A stretch of 64,000 nucleotides of DNA from Auriscalpium vulgare (GCA_019915015.1 JAHBBC010000001.1:1240001-1304000), one strand, 5' to 3'. Positions 22,001 to 33,919 are shown, counted from the stretch's first letter. Notes: a model not told the origin generated them from the sequence alone. Program-made: numbers and translations.

Positions 22001-22199
22001 GTGTAGAGTAGTTGAGCGCGTCGGTATGCTCGTGGTGTAGGCTAGGTCGCGTCTGCGATATTGAGCTGCAGCCGCCGGGCCGCCGGACGAAATTTTGGCC
22101 TGCTTTCGCACGGTCTCCAGGCGCGTCTCCGACCTGCCGCGCTGCTGCTCACACACGCTTGCTGCGTCACCCATTCTCACTGCGTTGGCCCTGTCCTCA
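22001..22199. promoter_or_regulatory. Shared divergent promoter of RPA43 and TIM16
   Basis: The start codons of RPA43 (minus, 22000) and TIM16 (plus, 22200) are only 199 bp apart, so both 5' UTRs and both core promoters must lie in or around this interval. I do not see a clear TATA box. Confidence 0.6.
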
Positions 22200-22930
22200 A
22201 TGGTACGTGGAATCTCTCGTTGAAAGGACTGCGTCGCTCAGTCAGACGCGTCGACCGTACAGTCGGCCCCAAAAATTATCATCCAGATCCTGGTGACGGG
22301 GACGCAGATATTTGGCAAGGCGCTCTTTGAGGCGGGGCGTCAGGCTGTCAAAAGTGCGTGCTATACCAGGAGCCGCACTGTTTAGGCGAGTACTGACCAT
22401 GGGTGCCCGGGATTGTACAGATGCTAAACACCGGCCAGACGGTGTCATTGGCTCTGACGTTGCAGGCGTCCGGAATGCGACGACGGGGTCGGCGACGGAC
22501 AAGCTCACGCGGGAGCACCGAATGACGCTTGACGAGGCGCATCTGATTCTGAATTTGAAGCGTGGCGAGGAGTTGGAGCGGGTTGTTCAGGTGAGCATAT
22601 GTCCGTTTACACGTCTGTCGCGTGCATCGTGTGTGCGCGTGTTTCGACCGCCGGCACCGATTTACGCGTTCAATCGCGCTGTGTTACATCCAAACCATGT
22701 GCTGACCTGCGTTGCAGAACTACGAACACCTATTCAAAGCCAACTCGCCGCCAGAAGCACCGCCAAAGCCGGCCGCGCGAGGCTCGGCACCGCCAACAAA
22801 CTCCCATTACCTGCTGTCGAAGGTGGTACGGGCACGCGAGCGCATAGAGGCGGAGCTGAAGGTCGCGGATGAGCCGCCGCCGCCGCCGCCAGCACCTGGT
22901 GGTGGTGGTGGTGGCGAGGCGAAGAGCTAG
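22200..22930 (+). CDS. PAM16: Mitochondrial import motor subunit TIM16/PAM16
   Basis: Pam16 is the J-like partner that holds and restrains Pam18 in the presequence translocase motor at the inner mitochondrial membrane. Four exons (22200-22202, 22263-22353, 22421-22590, 22718-22930) give 158 residues. Exon 1 is only the ATG codon; the intron begins GTACGT directly after it and ends CGTACAG before TCGGCCCC. The protein reads SAPKIIIQILVTGTQIFGKA, then DVAGVRNATTGSATDKLTRE, HRMTLDEAHLILNL and NYEHLFKAN, then NSHYLLSKVVRARERIEAEL, and ends in a Pro run and a Gly run. The HPD signature of true J proteins is absent, as expected. The length matches fungal Tim16 (about 120-160). Confidence 0.93.
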
Positions 22931-23334
22931 CGGGGCTGGGGCGATGTTGTGGGGATATACTGTAGAATGTAGAGTAATACTTGGCTGCTAATCGGAACCC
23001 AGTTCAGACCGGAATATTGTTTTGGGATTGTCCGGATATTTTGTTGAAGATGGCCGCGGGTGGCCGGGAGTCGGAGCCGGGGCCGCGCGGGGCACCCGGC
23101 GGGGGTGAGCGGGGTCTTTTTCCAGACGTGAACGACGTCGACCACGTCCCCGACGACATCCTCCTCCTGACTCCTGCTGGCCTCGTCGCTGTGGGCGGGG
23201 ACGACCCTTCGTCCTTGCCGCCAACAGCAACCACGTCCGTCTCGCATCGCACCCATCAGCGGGAAACGCCTCGAGGCGGCGACCACTTTCTTCTCAAATT
23301 CTCTCTTTCCTTCGCCCTCGCTGCGGCAGCCGTC
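22931..23334. other. Intergenic region before the coiled-coil gene
   Basis: TIM16 3' UTR and the promoter of the next gene. An in-frame upstream ATG at 23050 could extend the downstream protein, but the text is Gly/Pro-rich and unconvincing. Confidence 0.45.
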
Positions 23335-26300
23335 ATGTTCTCCTCCACATCCTTCCCCCAATGGTCAACCACCGTCCTCAACGCCCGACTCGAGTTCCGC
23401 TCGATGCTCCTGGCTACCCTCTTCCTCTTTGTTGTCCTCTTCCTCGGTGCGTTTTCCTAAAATGTCCCCATCACCACATGGCGCAAACCGCGTTGCTCCT
23501 TTTTTCTGTCTCTCTACATGGCCGTCGTCTATGTACTAACACACCGCCTGCTTCTCCTCTTAGCATACCTCTCTAATCCTTCAGAGACATCCTTTCGCTC
23601 GTATCTAACCGAGCAGTCCTTCCGCCACCACCTCTCGCGCCTCAACGACCCCTCCGACGACCAAGACCATAGCGACTCGGAAGATTCTGGCGTCCATTAC
23701 CGCCCATCAAGACTGGAATCCGACCCGGATGCCTTTCACTTCTCGTCGCGCGCCTCCGTCGCCCTGCGCACCCCGCGACACGCGTTCCACTCGTTCGCCT
23801 TTTTCACCATCGCGGCCGTCATCCCCACCCCTCGTGCACCCCCCACATCTTCACGCGCCCCTGTATCATCGTCCCCCGATCTCACGGGATCGCAGACCAA
23901 GGAGGCCTGGTTCATCGGTGCGTTCGGGAGGTGGTGGCGCGGCGCCCTCATCGACGCCTCGTGGCCCCCAAAGGCAAAGTCCGAGGAGGAAGGCTGGAGC
24001 TCGGGCATCCTCAACGTCAAGGCCCTCGACAAACTCGAGCATTACAATGGTGAGCATCGCGGTCGTCACCATCATCGCCTTCATCTCCCATCTCATCTCC
24101 CATCTTCATCGGCATCTTCATCGCATCTGATCTAATCGCTGCCCAGGTCTACCCTTTCCGACGACGACCTCCACGCCGCAGCGCTCCACGCCTCCGAAGC
24201 TGCGCTCGCGCGACCGCTCTGCGCAACGGCAATCACGCACGTCGTCCCCGCCACCACTTCCGAAGTCCGCGACACTGCCACTGCACACGCCTCGCCACGC
24301 GCAGACGCTCGTCGTCCCGAGTATCTCGCCTCCGTCCCATCCGCAGCCACCACCGCGCACGCCGTCCAATTCAAATCTTGCCCACTCCATTCAGCCAGTG
24401 CCGGTGTCATACGATTCGACGCCTGCTATCGCAGAGTTACTTCGCCAGATCGATGCGACGCGCACGCTGAACGACGAGCTGCGGGTATCGCTGTCCGACC
24501 ACGCTGCTGTGACCGCCTCGACCGATGAGGCATTGGCGGCCGAACTTCAGGACGTCCGCGAGACCAAGCGCACAGAGGACGTCGCTCGTGCGGAGCTCAA
24601 GGCGCGCACCAAGACCCTCGAAGAAGCCAAGCGTGTGGCCGAGGCGGGTCGCCGCGAGGCTGAGCGACGACTGCGTCTTGCGAATGCAGGTCTGGAGGAT
24701 GCCGGCGCCCGCGTGCATGCCTTGAGGGCGGAGATCGACGAGTTGGAGGCGAGCATGCAGGCGGATGGGAGTAAATTAGGCACCGTTGCTGAGCAGGCGC
24801 TGAAGGAAGAGCAAGAAGTGAAGCAGAGACTGGAACGCCGGAGACGCGAGGTGCGTGTCGCTGAGGAGGTCGTTGCGGCCCTCGGCGTCCGCGTCAAGGA
24901 GTTGGAGGAAGCTGTCGCGAGGGAGCGGGAGCTCCTGGCGTCCGTGAGGGCAAGAGCTCTGAGCATGCGCAACGAGCCCGGCCTGATATCTCTGGGCGCC
25001 GTCAAAACCGCGTCAGCAACGACGCCTCAAGATCGCGAGCCCTGGGACTATCTCGCTTCGGTCCCTTCCGAGCAGCATTGCCTCGCCGTGGTCATACCCG
25101 AGCCCTTTCCTACGCCGCTGGAAAAGGAGTCTAGCTCCGGCTCCTCGCGCTCTGCGGAACTGGCCTCTTCGCCGCGCTCCAGACCCCTCAACCTCAACCT
25201 CCAATCCATCTCTAACCTCAGCAACATCTCCGCGCCAGCTGCCCCAACTCCAAATGGTATTCATTCCAATGATGTGCTTGCACGGCGCGCCAGGGGTTAC
25301 ACCATCTTCGACGACGACCTCGCTTCCCTTTCCACCGCGGCGACGTCGACTGCGTTCTCTCCGTTCGCCGAAGATGCTGCGACAGACGTCAACGTCGGCA
25401 ACGGTCCCCGGACAGGTAGCTCGACTGCATACATACCAAGCAACCTCATACAGTCGCTCGACAGTGCCACGTCTGCCCGCACGGCGACGTCGGTGGAGTC
25501 GGCTGACGCGCTGTTGAGCAAGTCCTTCCAGTCGGACAGCGACGCGTTTGTCGAACATGATTGGCGACGTCGCGCGCCCGAGTCGACCGTCGTCGGGTCC
25601 CAACCGCAAAGCCTTCACGTGTCCTCGCCGAGCACGACGCCCTTGCTCGCGCCCGCGGTTGCGCAGGGACGCGCGGATGTTGCCTACGACCCGTTCGAAG
25701 TGCGCCAGCTGCAGGCGCACCAGCGCCTTGTCTCCGACCCCATGGATGCGCAGCGCTCTGCGTGGCTCGTGCGCGCCAACTCGGACCCCGTCCACGGCAG
25801 CAACGAATCATTCAACGGCACCTTCCACGGCAACGGCTCTTTCTATCCAGCCAACGACACAGACCCCTCGCTCGAGCTGGCCCCTGCGCGCCGCCACTGG
25901 TGGTCCTCGTCCAGTGACAGCAAGGGGGCCGCCGAGCGGGAACGCAAAGGGCTCAACCCCGACGCCAAGGTTTTCCGCTTCTCGCGCAACCCGCTCTCGT
26001 TCCTCCCGACCGCGTCCGCAGGCTCCACGCCGCTCGACCGCCCGTTCGACAGCCTCAACCCGTCGGCGAACCCGCTCCTCCAGGCGCCGCCGCGCACCGC
26101 CTCGCCGGGCTTCTTCTCGAGCCTCGCGATGCGCGCGTTCGCGCCGTCGCCGGCGGAGCGCGAGGCGCTGCAGCGCGCGCTCGGCGGGTCGACGAACACG
26201 AGCCTCGAGCGCCTGCCGTCGCTCAGCGAGGTCGGCAGCATCCCCGCATCGCCGACGCGCACGCACGCGCACGTGGCGCCGTTCGATATGGGGCATGCCG

Positions 26301-26383
26301 GCGGCGCACGCAGCTGGTTGCACGGCCTGACCGCCCCGCGGAAGATCAAGTTCAGCCCATGGGCGGACGCCGAGGACGAGTAG
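23335..26383 (+). CDS. N-terminally anchored coiled-coil protein, function unknown
   Basis: Three exons (23335-23446, 23564-24049, 24147-26383) give 944 residues. A hydrophobic segment, MLLATLFLFVVLFLAYL, at about 23-40 is a likely single transmembrane anchor interrupted in the gene by intron 1. Residues about 60-200 are polar; a Pro/Ser/Thr-rich region follows. A long coiled coil (about 290-470) carries heptads such as ELRVSLSDHAAV, ELKARTKTLEEAKRVAE and LKEEQEVKQRLERRRREV. The C-terminal half is low-complexity Ser/Pro/Asn text with conserved-looking patches (RRHWWSSSSDSKG, KVFRFSRNPLSFLP, TAPRKIKFSPWADAEDE at the very end). I do not recognise a family. The layout would suit a membrane tether or scaffold, which is inference only. 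Confidence 0.75.
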
Positions 26384-28500
26384 GCGCGGTGTTGCTCGTG
26401 AGGGTAGGGGCGGGGGCGGCTGTGTAGTGATTGTCGTGTAAAGTATAGTGTGGCGGGTGCATCGGAGGCAAAGGCGGGAAGGAAAAGTCGAACGCGGTGA
26501 ATGATCTTGCCCTTTATATAAACAATGAATGAATGAAGTGTCGCGTTGTGGTTCCGGTGCCAACGCACGATAGGGATATGCATGGTTTGCCGAGTGGGCG
26601 TATGACGGGACGCTGTGCATTGTGTGGCAGCACCTCGTGTGGTTCTTCCTGCCGCTTGTCCACGCGTCCCGCTGCGCAGCTGCTCTGCGTGAGAGGATGC
26701 GGCTCAGAGGGCGTATCGACAGGCTGTAATTACGGGAACGGGGTCCGAGCTGGCCGCTCAGAGATAGTAGCGGGCCTGGGCATGTGCCGAGCTTTCCACA
26801 GCCGTGCAGTCTCGTGAGTGGGTTCCCAAATCCAGGCCTCCAGGGGTACCGTACGCCTGAGATTATTTATGGTGCGGCGATTTCAAATGTAATTATGTAG
26901 TGCAGCGGAATATGTTTGTCTTTAATGAAGTCCGGCCTGACGGATGGCCTTCCGAGCAGTGCGCCGGTATTCCGAAGTAAAGACGAGTGCAGCGAGGTAT
27001 CGTGGCGAAGATTATACGACTATCTTCTGATACCATAATGTCAAGCTACGGAGACTAGGCGGGGTTATGTCAATCAACGAGTTCCCGACGAGTTCCATCT
27101 CTTACGTCGAGTCAATTTCCCGCCGCAGCCGCAGGCAGGCCTGTCAAGACATCACGGCAAACTCACTCGCCACCGAGATCTCCTGCACAGATCGTGACAA
27201 TCATATGTAGACAGTCTCAAATCCACGGTCCTAGGGGCGTCGGATAAGCAAGCGGTGGGAGGGGAAGACTTGCAGGACGTAGTACTAGTGTGACTAGTAG
27301 CGCCACATCATATGGCACCTGGAATTTTGCCATACTGACGGCCAGTGCATGTCAGTCTCGCAGCCCGCCATCCACGGACCGAACAACGTAGCACGACCCG
27401 CATCGCCGGTGTCTGACCGACGAAACGTCGGTAAGCCAATTGTCCAGCCAGCGCAGGCAGTACGAAGCCTACTCATGGACTGAATTGTGATGAAGCAGCT
27501 GGACACGACCCTGGATGGGCAGGAGGATCCCCTGCGATGATCTGTGGAATGTCTCAGCATGGGATCGCACGCTAGAGCAAATGCCTCACCTGGCTTGCAG
27601 TTGTTGCGCTGCCCGCAGTCGTCGGGTGCAGGTAGGCTATGGTCCCGTCGGCAACAAACATTAAATCAAAACAAACCTCATCCAACGTCCACGCGCCGCA
27701 TCACGCATCGCAGGGGTGTAAACGGGTGCAGATCGGTATTGTCGTCACTTTTCGTACCAGCTCATGAACGGTAGGTAGATAAATAGTAAAGCGCAAAAGT
27801 CAAGGCAATTCAGAAAAAAATGGGAAAAATGGAGCGCGGGCGGCGGCCGCGCACATATGGGAGGGAGCGGCGGATGCTGACGGTAACGCGAGCAGTGGGC
27901 GAGAACATGGATACAGGATATGTAGCTGTGACGAACGTGAATGGGATGGCACGGAGACCCGGGCTTGAATAGGAGTAGTTGGAGGCAATAACTGGTATAG
28001 CGAAAGTTGCGGCGGCAAGTTCGGGCGGGGCAAGGCAAGGCAAGACGGCTGGCAGGGGAACGGGTTATATGTAGGTACAAATGAACGTGAATGGAGTGAA
28101 GCGTATCCGACGTGTATGCGATCCGACGACAATCTGCACCCAGAGCAACATTAGTGAATGATGGGGAGGGGAGGCAATGGACAAGGACGCTTGGGGCAAC
28201 GTGTCGTGGCGCGCTAGAGCCTGGCGCAGAAAACGGGGCACAGCTCGGCAGAGCGAAGCGGACAACAAGGAAGGCGATTGGGTGATTGGGTGATACGGAC
28301 ATTGATTGAATTGCGGGGTATATGCTGACTGTATGTACCAATGACCGAGAACCAGAAGGGAGAAAAGACAGAGATAAGTCGACAGGGCCCCGCCGGTCCC
28401 CGCGCCAACGCCCCGCGGCATCGTCGCAGGTCCCAGGGCACGGGGATGGCATCGATTGGCGCGCCCAACAGAGACGCGCGCCCACTTGCAGTTGCGCGGA
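26384..28500. other. 2.1-kb intergenic region
   Basis: The part near 26384-26530 is the 3' UTR of the coiled-coil gene, and that near 28500 the 3' UTR of the phosphatase (convergent genes). Open frames at 26533-26817, 27294-27560 and 27745-28485 have no motif or splice pattern. Repeat copy 2 lies at 27012-27057. Confidence 0.5.
27012..27057 (+). repeat. Dispersed intergenic repeat, copy 2
   Basis: Reads TTATACGACTATCTTC, TGATACCATAATG, then TCAAGCTACGGAGACTA. It is slightly shorter than the copies at 20148 and 60241 because several bases are missing between the two inner blocks. Confidence 0.75.
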
Positions 28501-30604
28501 TCACAGGCCGCCGTCCAGCACGCCACGTACGTCGTCGACGGGGCTCAAGTCGGCGAGGAATGGGCACAGGTCCGTAAGTTCGGTGTCGTGAGGATCGTTG
28601 AACCATGAGGATACGGGGACGGCGTTGTTGGGGTGGAAGATGTAAGATGCGGGTGAGTTGTCCAGGATGATGGTATCGGCAATAGGACGTCCCAGCTGGG
28701 ACAGATCCTGCACATCATTCACTATCAGTTGGGCCCGAGGCAATGAGACGCCTGGATGCTTCGCACCTTGACATAGTTCCCCTTGTGATTATAGCAGCTC
28801 TCCCGGAACAGTCTATGCGCGACGACATGATTGATGTCCAATTTATCCAGCACCGGGTCCGCGTACTAATGGGGTGTAGAGCGAATTGAGAGTTGAGAAA
28901 CGAAAAATGAAATGAACGCGTGGTGACGGACCTTGCTAAGACTTGCCGTGAACACCACGACCTCGTAGATCTCACCCATCTTCTTCAAGAAGTTATCCAC
29001 GCCTGGCCTCTTGATCACGTAGACATTGTGCCAGTGGTATTCAATCTCCACCGGTACGACGTAGTCGGCTTGTTGTATTGACTGCAGGGACGTCAGAATG
29101 ATGCGCTCGACCAGGCACTGAGGAAATGACTGACTTTGAAACTACTGTGCACAAGTGTCTCGTCAAGATCGAGCACTAGACATTTGCGCCCAGCATGCTG
29201 CGGGGCTATGGGGGGTAGTAACGGCCGTGGCGTCCCATCCTATAGCATGTCAGTAATCGGTTGGTTGAAGACTACACACGCAGGCAGGCGACTCACTGGA
29301 CCGACCGGAATCCCGGCACCGCCATTCAATATCAGGCGGTCTTCGTCATCATCGACCTCGTCGACCCCTGCGCCATCCTCGACCTCCTCGTCCTCCGTAA
29401 AGCTCGTCCCATCGCTGTCCTCTGCCGGATCATGGTGATGCTGGTGTGCTCGGAGCTGCTCAGCCGTGGAGCCCGGAGGGACGACCGCGCTGGAAGTCAC
29501 GCCACCAGTCTCGGACTCGGGAAGGATCTTCGACGGTGTCGGCGGAACGACGACCTCCAAGTCATTTTCGCCAGCTTTCAATTGGGCGGGGGCAACCGGC
29601 GTGACAACAATAGGCTGCAGGCCAGCCGCATCGGCCGGTGGTGCGGCGGCGGCGGCGGCGGACGTGGATGACGGGGCTTCGGGCGACACCTGGGCGTCCG
29701 CCTTGGCATCTTTCGCGGGGGCGCTGGCCTGCGCAGGTTGGGTGACGGCCTTCTCCACCGGAGGCTTCTCCTTGAGCACGGGTGCGGGGGAGTCGGGGGC
29801 GCCGACGGCGATGTCGCCGTGCGTGTCGAGTGGGGCTTGGGAGGCGCCCACGCAGGGCACGAAGACACGGACCAGACGGGAGACGAGGGACACACGCGGG
29901 CGCGACGAGGACGGGCCTGTGGCCCTCTGCTTCCCGGCTGCGCGACGGGACGGCGGCTGCTCTGCGGTCGTGGAGTGTGCGCCATCAGATGCGGTCCGCG
30001 CGCCTTTACTCGTTAGCCGCGTGTGCTGCGTGCCCGTGAGCGTGGTGGAGAGGGAGCCCTTGTCCTTCTCCCTCTCGTCCGTCTGCTCCGAGGGAGCAGG
30101 GGCGGGGGTGGAGGGCGCCGTCGCTGGAACGGCCTCGGCCGCGGGCTGCTCAGCAGGAGCGGCGGGGGGAGCGGCGGGGGGAGCGGCGGGGGGAGCGGCG
30201 GGGGGAGCGGCGGGGGCGGGGACGGGGGCGGGCGGGGCCTGTTTGGGCGGTGCAGGGGCCTGCCCTGGCTCGGCGCTCGCGGTGGCATTGGCGGGGGCGC
30301 CTGGGAGCTTGTCGACGCCGTCGAGGCGGTCATGGGCGGATTTGGTGGGAGTAGAGGGGGCAGGAGGGGGTATCGGGGCGGCAGCGACGGGGGCGGGGCT
30401 CGCGACGGCGGGCTGTGCAGCGGCGACGGACTCGCCGTTGGGCTGAGGGCTGGCAGCGGGCGGGGAGGGGGCGGCGGGCGGGGAAGACTGTTTTCCCTTC
30501 TTTGTCGTGTTGCGCTTTGGGGATCTGGCGAAGAGGCTCTGCTTTGGGGGCTTTGTGGACGTCGCCGGGGCTGCGGTGGCCGACTTTTCTTTGTTGGGTG
30601 CCAT
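28501..30604 (-). CDS. PSR1: PSR1/SCP-like CTD-type phosphatase (FCP1 homology domain)
   Basis: Members of this HAD-superfamily group are Mg-dependent Ser/Thr phosphatases; yeast Psr1/Psr2 act at the plasma membrane in the sodium-stress response. Five exons (29297-30604, 29135-29239, 28932-29081, 28767-28865, 28501-28707) give 622 residues. Residues 1 to about 440 are disordered and rich in Ala/Pro, with a tandem AAPP repeat encoded by a 12-bp unit near 30155-30215. The catalytic domain starts [17 protein letters not shown] (DxDxT motif; nucleophile is the first Asp), continues [40 protein letters not shown] and [20 protein letters not shown], and ends [20 protein letters not shown] and [14 protein letters not shown]. 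The final exon ends in a short tail. All family motifs are intact. Confidence 0.9.
30155..30220. repeat. 12-bp tandem repeat inside the phosphatase gene
   Basis: About four to five copies of GGAGCGGCGGGG in the plus-strand reading encode a minus-strand Ala-Ala-Pro-Pro tandem in the disordered N-terminal region. Its length is likely variable between strains. Confidence 0.75.
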
Positions 30605-31668
30605 GGACTGCACGGCGCCGACGACGGAAGAGAGAAGAAGAAGGACTCGAACTTGCCGACAGCACAACTCGCGCTGCACCGTGCAGCCTCACGTCGCTGA
30701 CATAACTTTCACACGCCCGCGACTAGTGGCTCGCGATGAGGGAAAGATTCTATGGTGCATTCATGACTTGGAGAATGTAATGCATAAGCTAGGTAGACAT
30801 CCAAATCCAAGGCCGATTACAACCGCCGCCTTTCATTCTCGGACTTGCAGTGCTAGCATTCCAATGTACATACAGACCTACTCAGTAAACCTTTGAGCCC
30901 AAAGAGCATCATGCACTCGTGCAAGAGGAATTTGGGCAATCCGAGGACCCGTCTATCGCTGTAAGACTCGCGTATATATCTCGACAGTAGCCGCGTGGCC
31001 ATCGCATGCGCGGGCAGGTGTATGCCACGCAAGTACCTGCCCGGAACGCTGCTTTGATGGGCATCTCCGAGCCGCGAGGCATCAGAAGGACCTGCCCGAC
31101 TTTGCCGCCGAGCGCAGTCCACATATAAACAGATCGTCGGACGGGTCGTTTTACCGCGCAGTGGTCCGTTATTATGGTGCGTCTCCGTCTACAAACGCAT
31201 GCGGGGCTTGCAAGAGTTGGTCCGCAGAGTCGCTGGGCCCGACGCACTTGGTCCGCGGTGGACGGAGGGTAGGGTTTGTGGCCATTGCCCTGCGCAACGC
31301 GGACCCGTCGGAAGGGATCGGCGTTAGCAAGTCGGGATATTATATTTAATCGAACATTATTTGTCAGGTTTGTCACGAGCGTGAGAACCGATTATGGACG
31401 CATGGCCGAGCCGGCGGAGAGGGAGACGGAGACGGCGTCAGCAGGCTGGCGTGTTTCGGTGGATGCAGCTGACAGGGGCGCTTTGGACAGGGGAACTGTG
31501 TGGGCTTGTATGGCCCGGGAAAAGATGGGGATGAGCATAGCGCGCGGCGTACATAAGCGAAGGGCCAGAGGCGGATAGTCGGCATCACCGCAGCAAACGG
31601 CCCCCAGGCCCCCGCCAGCAGAGCCCTGCATGCAAGCCATAGCCAGCCAGCGACCGCCCAACCAGAGG
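30605..31668. promoter_or_regulatory. 1-kb divergent intergenic region between PSR1-like and bZIP genes
   Basis: It must hold both promoters. The short frames at 30853-31122 and 30909-31376 (minus) and 31276-31578 (plus) lack coding character. No clear TATA box or repeat was recognised. Confidence 0.45.
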
Positions 31669-31885
31669 ATGTTCGCGGGACTCGGAGGGCACGGGGACGT
31701 CGACGGGATGGCGATGCGCTATGGGCAGCGTGAGTAACTCGGCAACGACCGAGCGATATTCTTACTAATACTGAGGAACGTCGTGTGGTCAACCAACTTG
31801 GACCCAAATGTTAGCGCACCAACAGTACCACTCCCAACAACCGTCCCAGGCCCAGAGCAATGCGGCCACCAACGCCCAGCAGCCT

Positions 31886-31916
<31 letters not shown>

Positions 31917-32630
31917 CGCAGCAGGACCCCCAGCAGCCCGCCATGCGCCTCAGGCAGGACCCGCCCCCCGTAACCCAGAGATCCAGAAAACGAAAGTCCC
32001 CCCCCAACCTCGCAGACGACACCCAGCAGCTCCCGCCCCCACCTCCGCAGGCCACGATGCAGCACACCCTCCCGCTCCCCCCCGCGCATACACTCGCCGT
32101 CCCCCCCTACCCCCCCGGCGTCCTCCCGCCCGGCTATCAGTACGGCCCCCCCGCCGACTACTCCCCCGCCGGCATGCCGCCCCAGCCCATGCCGCCCCCG
32201 CCCCAGCAGCCCGACCCGAACGCCGCCAGCCCCGGCGATGCACAGAACTCGGCCGCCGCCAACCGCACCCTCAGCCAGAGCAAGCGCGCAGAGCAGAACC
32301 GCAAGGCCCAGCGCGCCTTCCGCGAGCGCAGAGACCAGTGCGTACCCCATCCGCCGCATCGCCGACGCGTCTCACCGTCCCTGCAGGCACGTCAAGGCCC
32401 TCGAGTCGCGCTCCCAGCTCCTCGACGCCGCCCTCGCGTCCGCGGACGAGGCGAACCGCCGCTGGGAGGAGTGCCGTGCGCTCGTCGACCAGCTGCGCAT
32501 AGAAAACACCGCGCTGAGGGCCGCGCTCAACCAGGCCCAGATGATGTCCGCCGGCGCCGGCGCTGCCTCCGCCCCCGACGGGAATGGCACAGGCGACGGG
32601 CAGAAGGCTGCGGAAGAACCCAAAGATTGA
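31669..32630 (+). CDS. YAP/PAP1-type bZIP transcription factor
   Basis: Three exons (31669-31729, 31776-32337, 32387-32630) give 288 residues. A glutamine tract (about 57-70) lies in a Gln/Pro-rich N-terminal region. The basic region SKRAEQNRKAQRAFRERRD contains NRKAQRAFR, which fits NxxAQxxFR, the signature of the fungal YAP/PAP1 group that binds TTACTAA-like sites. An intron interrupts the zipper just after RRDQ; the heptads continue HVKALESRSQLLDAALASAD and LVDQLRIENTALRAALNQAQ. It is much shorter than the oxidative-stress regulators Yap1/Pap1, and I see no C-terminal cysteine-rich domain, so redox control by that mechanism is not indicated. The exon 2 acceptor (31775) was chosen because it keeps the frame. 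Confidence 0.85.
31888..31922. repeat. CAG microsatellite (polyglutamine) in the bZIP gene
   Basis: About ten CAG units in frame, encoding a Gln run in the N-terminal region. Confidence 0.85.
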
Positions 32631-32980
32631 ATGTTGATGGCTGCACTATACACTAGACCCTTTGTTCCTTCGGATTGGCGTCGTTTCCTTTGTCCTGCCG
32701 TTCTTCTCTTTCTTTGCCTACAGAGACATAATCGCCTACATCCTGTAATTATGCCCTGTTTTGCACGCTCACCGTCCGAATGCACGGCCTTGTATCCGTA
32801 GCTCAGCCTAGCTTAGCTCGCTCCTGTTCCCTTCCTCCTGCATGTCAACATGTCGACATGACGGTCGTGCTGTTCTCCACACTGCCTTATAAGCGTTTTA
32901 CATAAGTGTGTGCTGTCCCGGGGCCTGTGCGAACAACCACAAACTCGGGGGCCGCGCAGCCCACCTTGCTCCCAACCACC
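32631..32980. other. Intergenic region between bZIP and HACD genes
   Basis: bZIP 3' UTR and HACD promoter. Nothing further seen. Confidence 0.5.
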
Positions 32981-33919
32981 ATGGCCACCCGTACACCCAA
33001 CAAGAGCGGCAGGAAGCCAGGTGCGTGCCACGCACAGACGCGGTCCACACTGCTCACCCGCTGAGCATGCACAGGCCCCTCCGCGCCCGTCAAGGCATAC
33101 CTCATCGCATACAACCTGCTCTCCACCGCGGCCTGGGGCTACGTGCTCCTCCTCACCGTGAACCACTTGCGCACACCCGGCACCGAGGGCTCCACCCTCG
33201 CCCAAAAGCTCCTCTGGGGCACGTCCGTGCCCGCCTTCGTGCCGCCCGCGCTCGCGCCGCTGTACCAGCGCGCGACGACGGCGTACGCGGCGGTCGGCGA
33301 CACGACGAAGTATGTGCAGACCGCCGCGCTGCTCGAGGTGCTGCACGTCCTGCTCGGGCTCGTGCGCAGCCCGCTGCCGACGACCGCGATGCAGGTCGCG
33401 AGCCGGCTCTTCCTCGTGTGGGGCGTCGCCGACCGCTTCCCTGCGGTGCGTGGCGCGCTTCCTCCCGCGTGCGGATGCTGATGCCGGATGGCGCGCGAAC
33501 AGGCGCAGCAGAGCCCGTTCTACGCGAGCATGGTGTTGTCGTGGGGCATCACGGAGGTCGTTCGGTACCCGTTCTACGCGGCGTCGCTCGTCGGCTGGGA
33601 GCCGCGCGCCCTCCTCTGGCTGCGCTACACCACGTTCTACGTGCTCTACATCACCGGCGCGTCGTCCGAGGCGTTCGCGAACCTCGCCACGCTGCCGCGC
33701 AGCACCGACCTCGCGGACTGGGACGCGTACGCGCTGTTCCGCGGCGCCATGTTCGCGATTTGGTGGCCCTGTGAGTTGCATACGTCTGTGTGGCTCGGGC
33801 GTTTTTGGCTGACGGGCGTGCTAGCGCTGTATGTGCTGTATACGCATATGATCAAGCTGAGGAGGAAGAACTTCTCGGGGCCCGGGCGCACGCTGGGTGC
33901 GAAGCCCAAGTCGCAGTAG
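32981..33919 (+). CDS. PHS1: Very-long-chain 3-hydroxyacyl-CoA dehydratase (PHS1/HACD)
   Basis: It catalyses the third step of the ER fatty-acid elongation cycle, dehydrating 3-hydroxyacyl-CoA to trans-2-enoyl-CoA for sphingolipid and VLCFA synthesis. Four exons (32981-33020, 33075-33445, 33503-33770, 33825-33919) give 257 residues. Hydrophobic helices begin at VKAYLIAYNLLSTAAWGYVL. Family motifs are TAALLEVLHVLLGLVRSP, ASRLFLVWGVAD, SWGITEVVRYPFYA (about 150-163), LRYTTFYVLY followed by GASSEAFA (the region carrying the conserved Tyr and Glu), and the C-terminal WWPSLYVLYTHMIKLRRK. A read-through version without the last intron is open but destroys the conserved WWP-LY-LYTHM sequence. The C-terminal lysines fit ER retention. 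Confidence 0.92.

Noticed and set aside
25013..26620. Long frames antisense to, or in other frames of, the coiled-coil gene
   Set aside because: Arg/Ser/Ala-rich shadow translations of a GC-rich exon.
27745..28485. 246-residue minus-strand frame below the phosphatase
   Set aside because: No domain, composition rich in His/Pro/Ser/Leu, no introns, and located in what should be the phosphatase 3' UTR.
29466..30700. Gly-rich plus-strand frames opposite the phosphatase N-terminus
   Set aside because: Antisense of Ala/Pro-coding repeats; the Gly/Ala-rich translation is a by-product.
32813..33781. 322-residue frame antisense to the HACD gene
   Set aside because: Arg/Glu-rich mirror of GC-rich coding sequence; the opposite strand carries a clear dehydratase.
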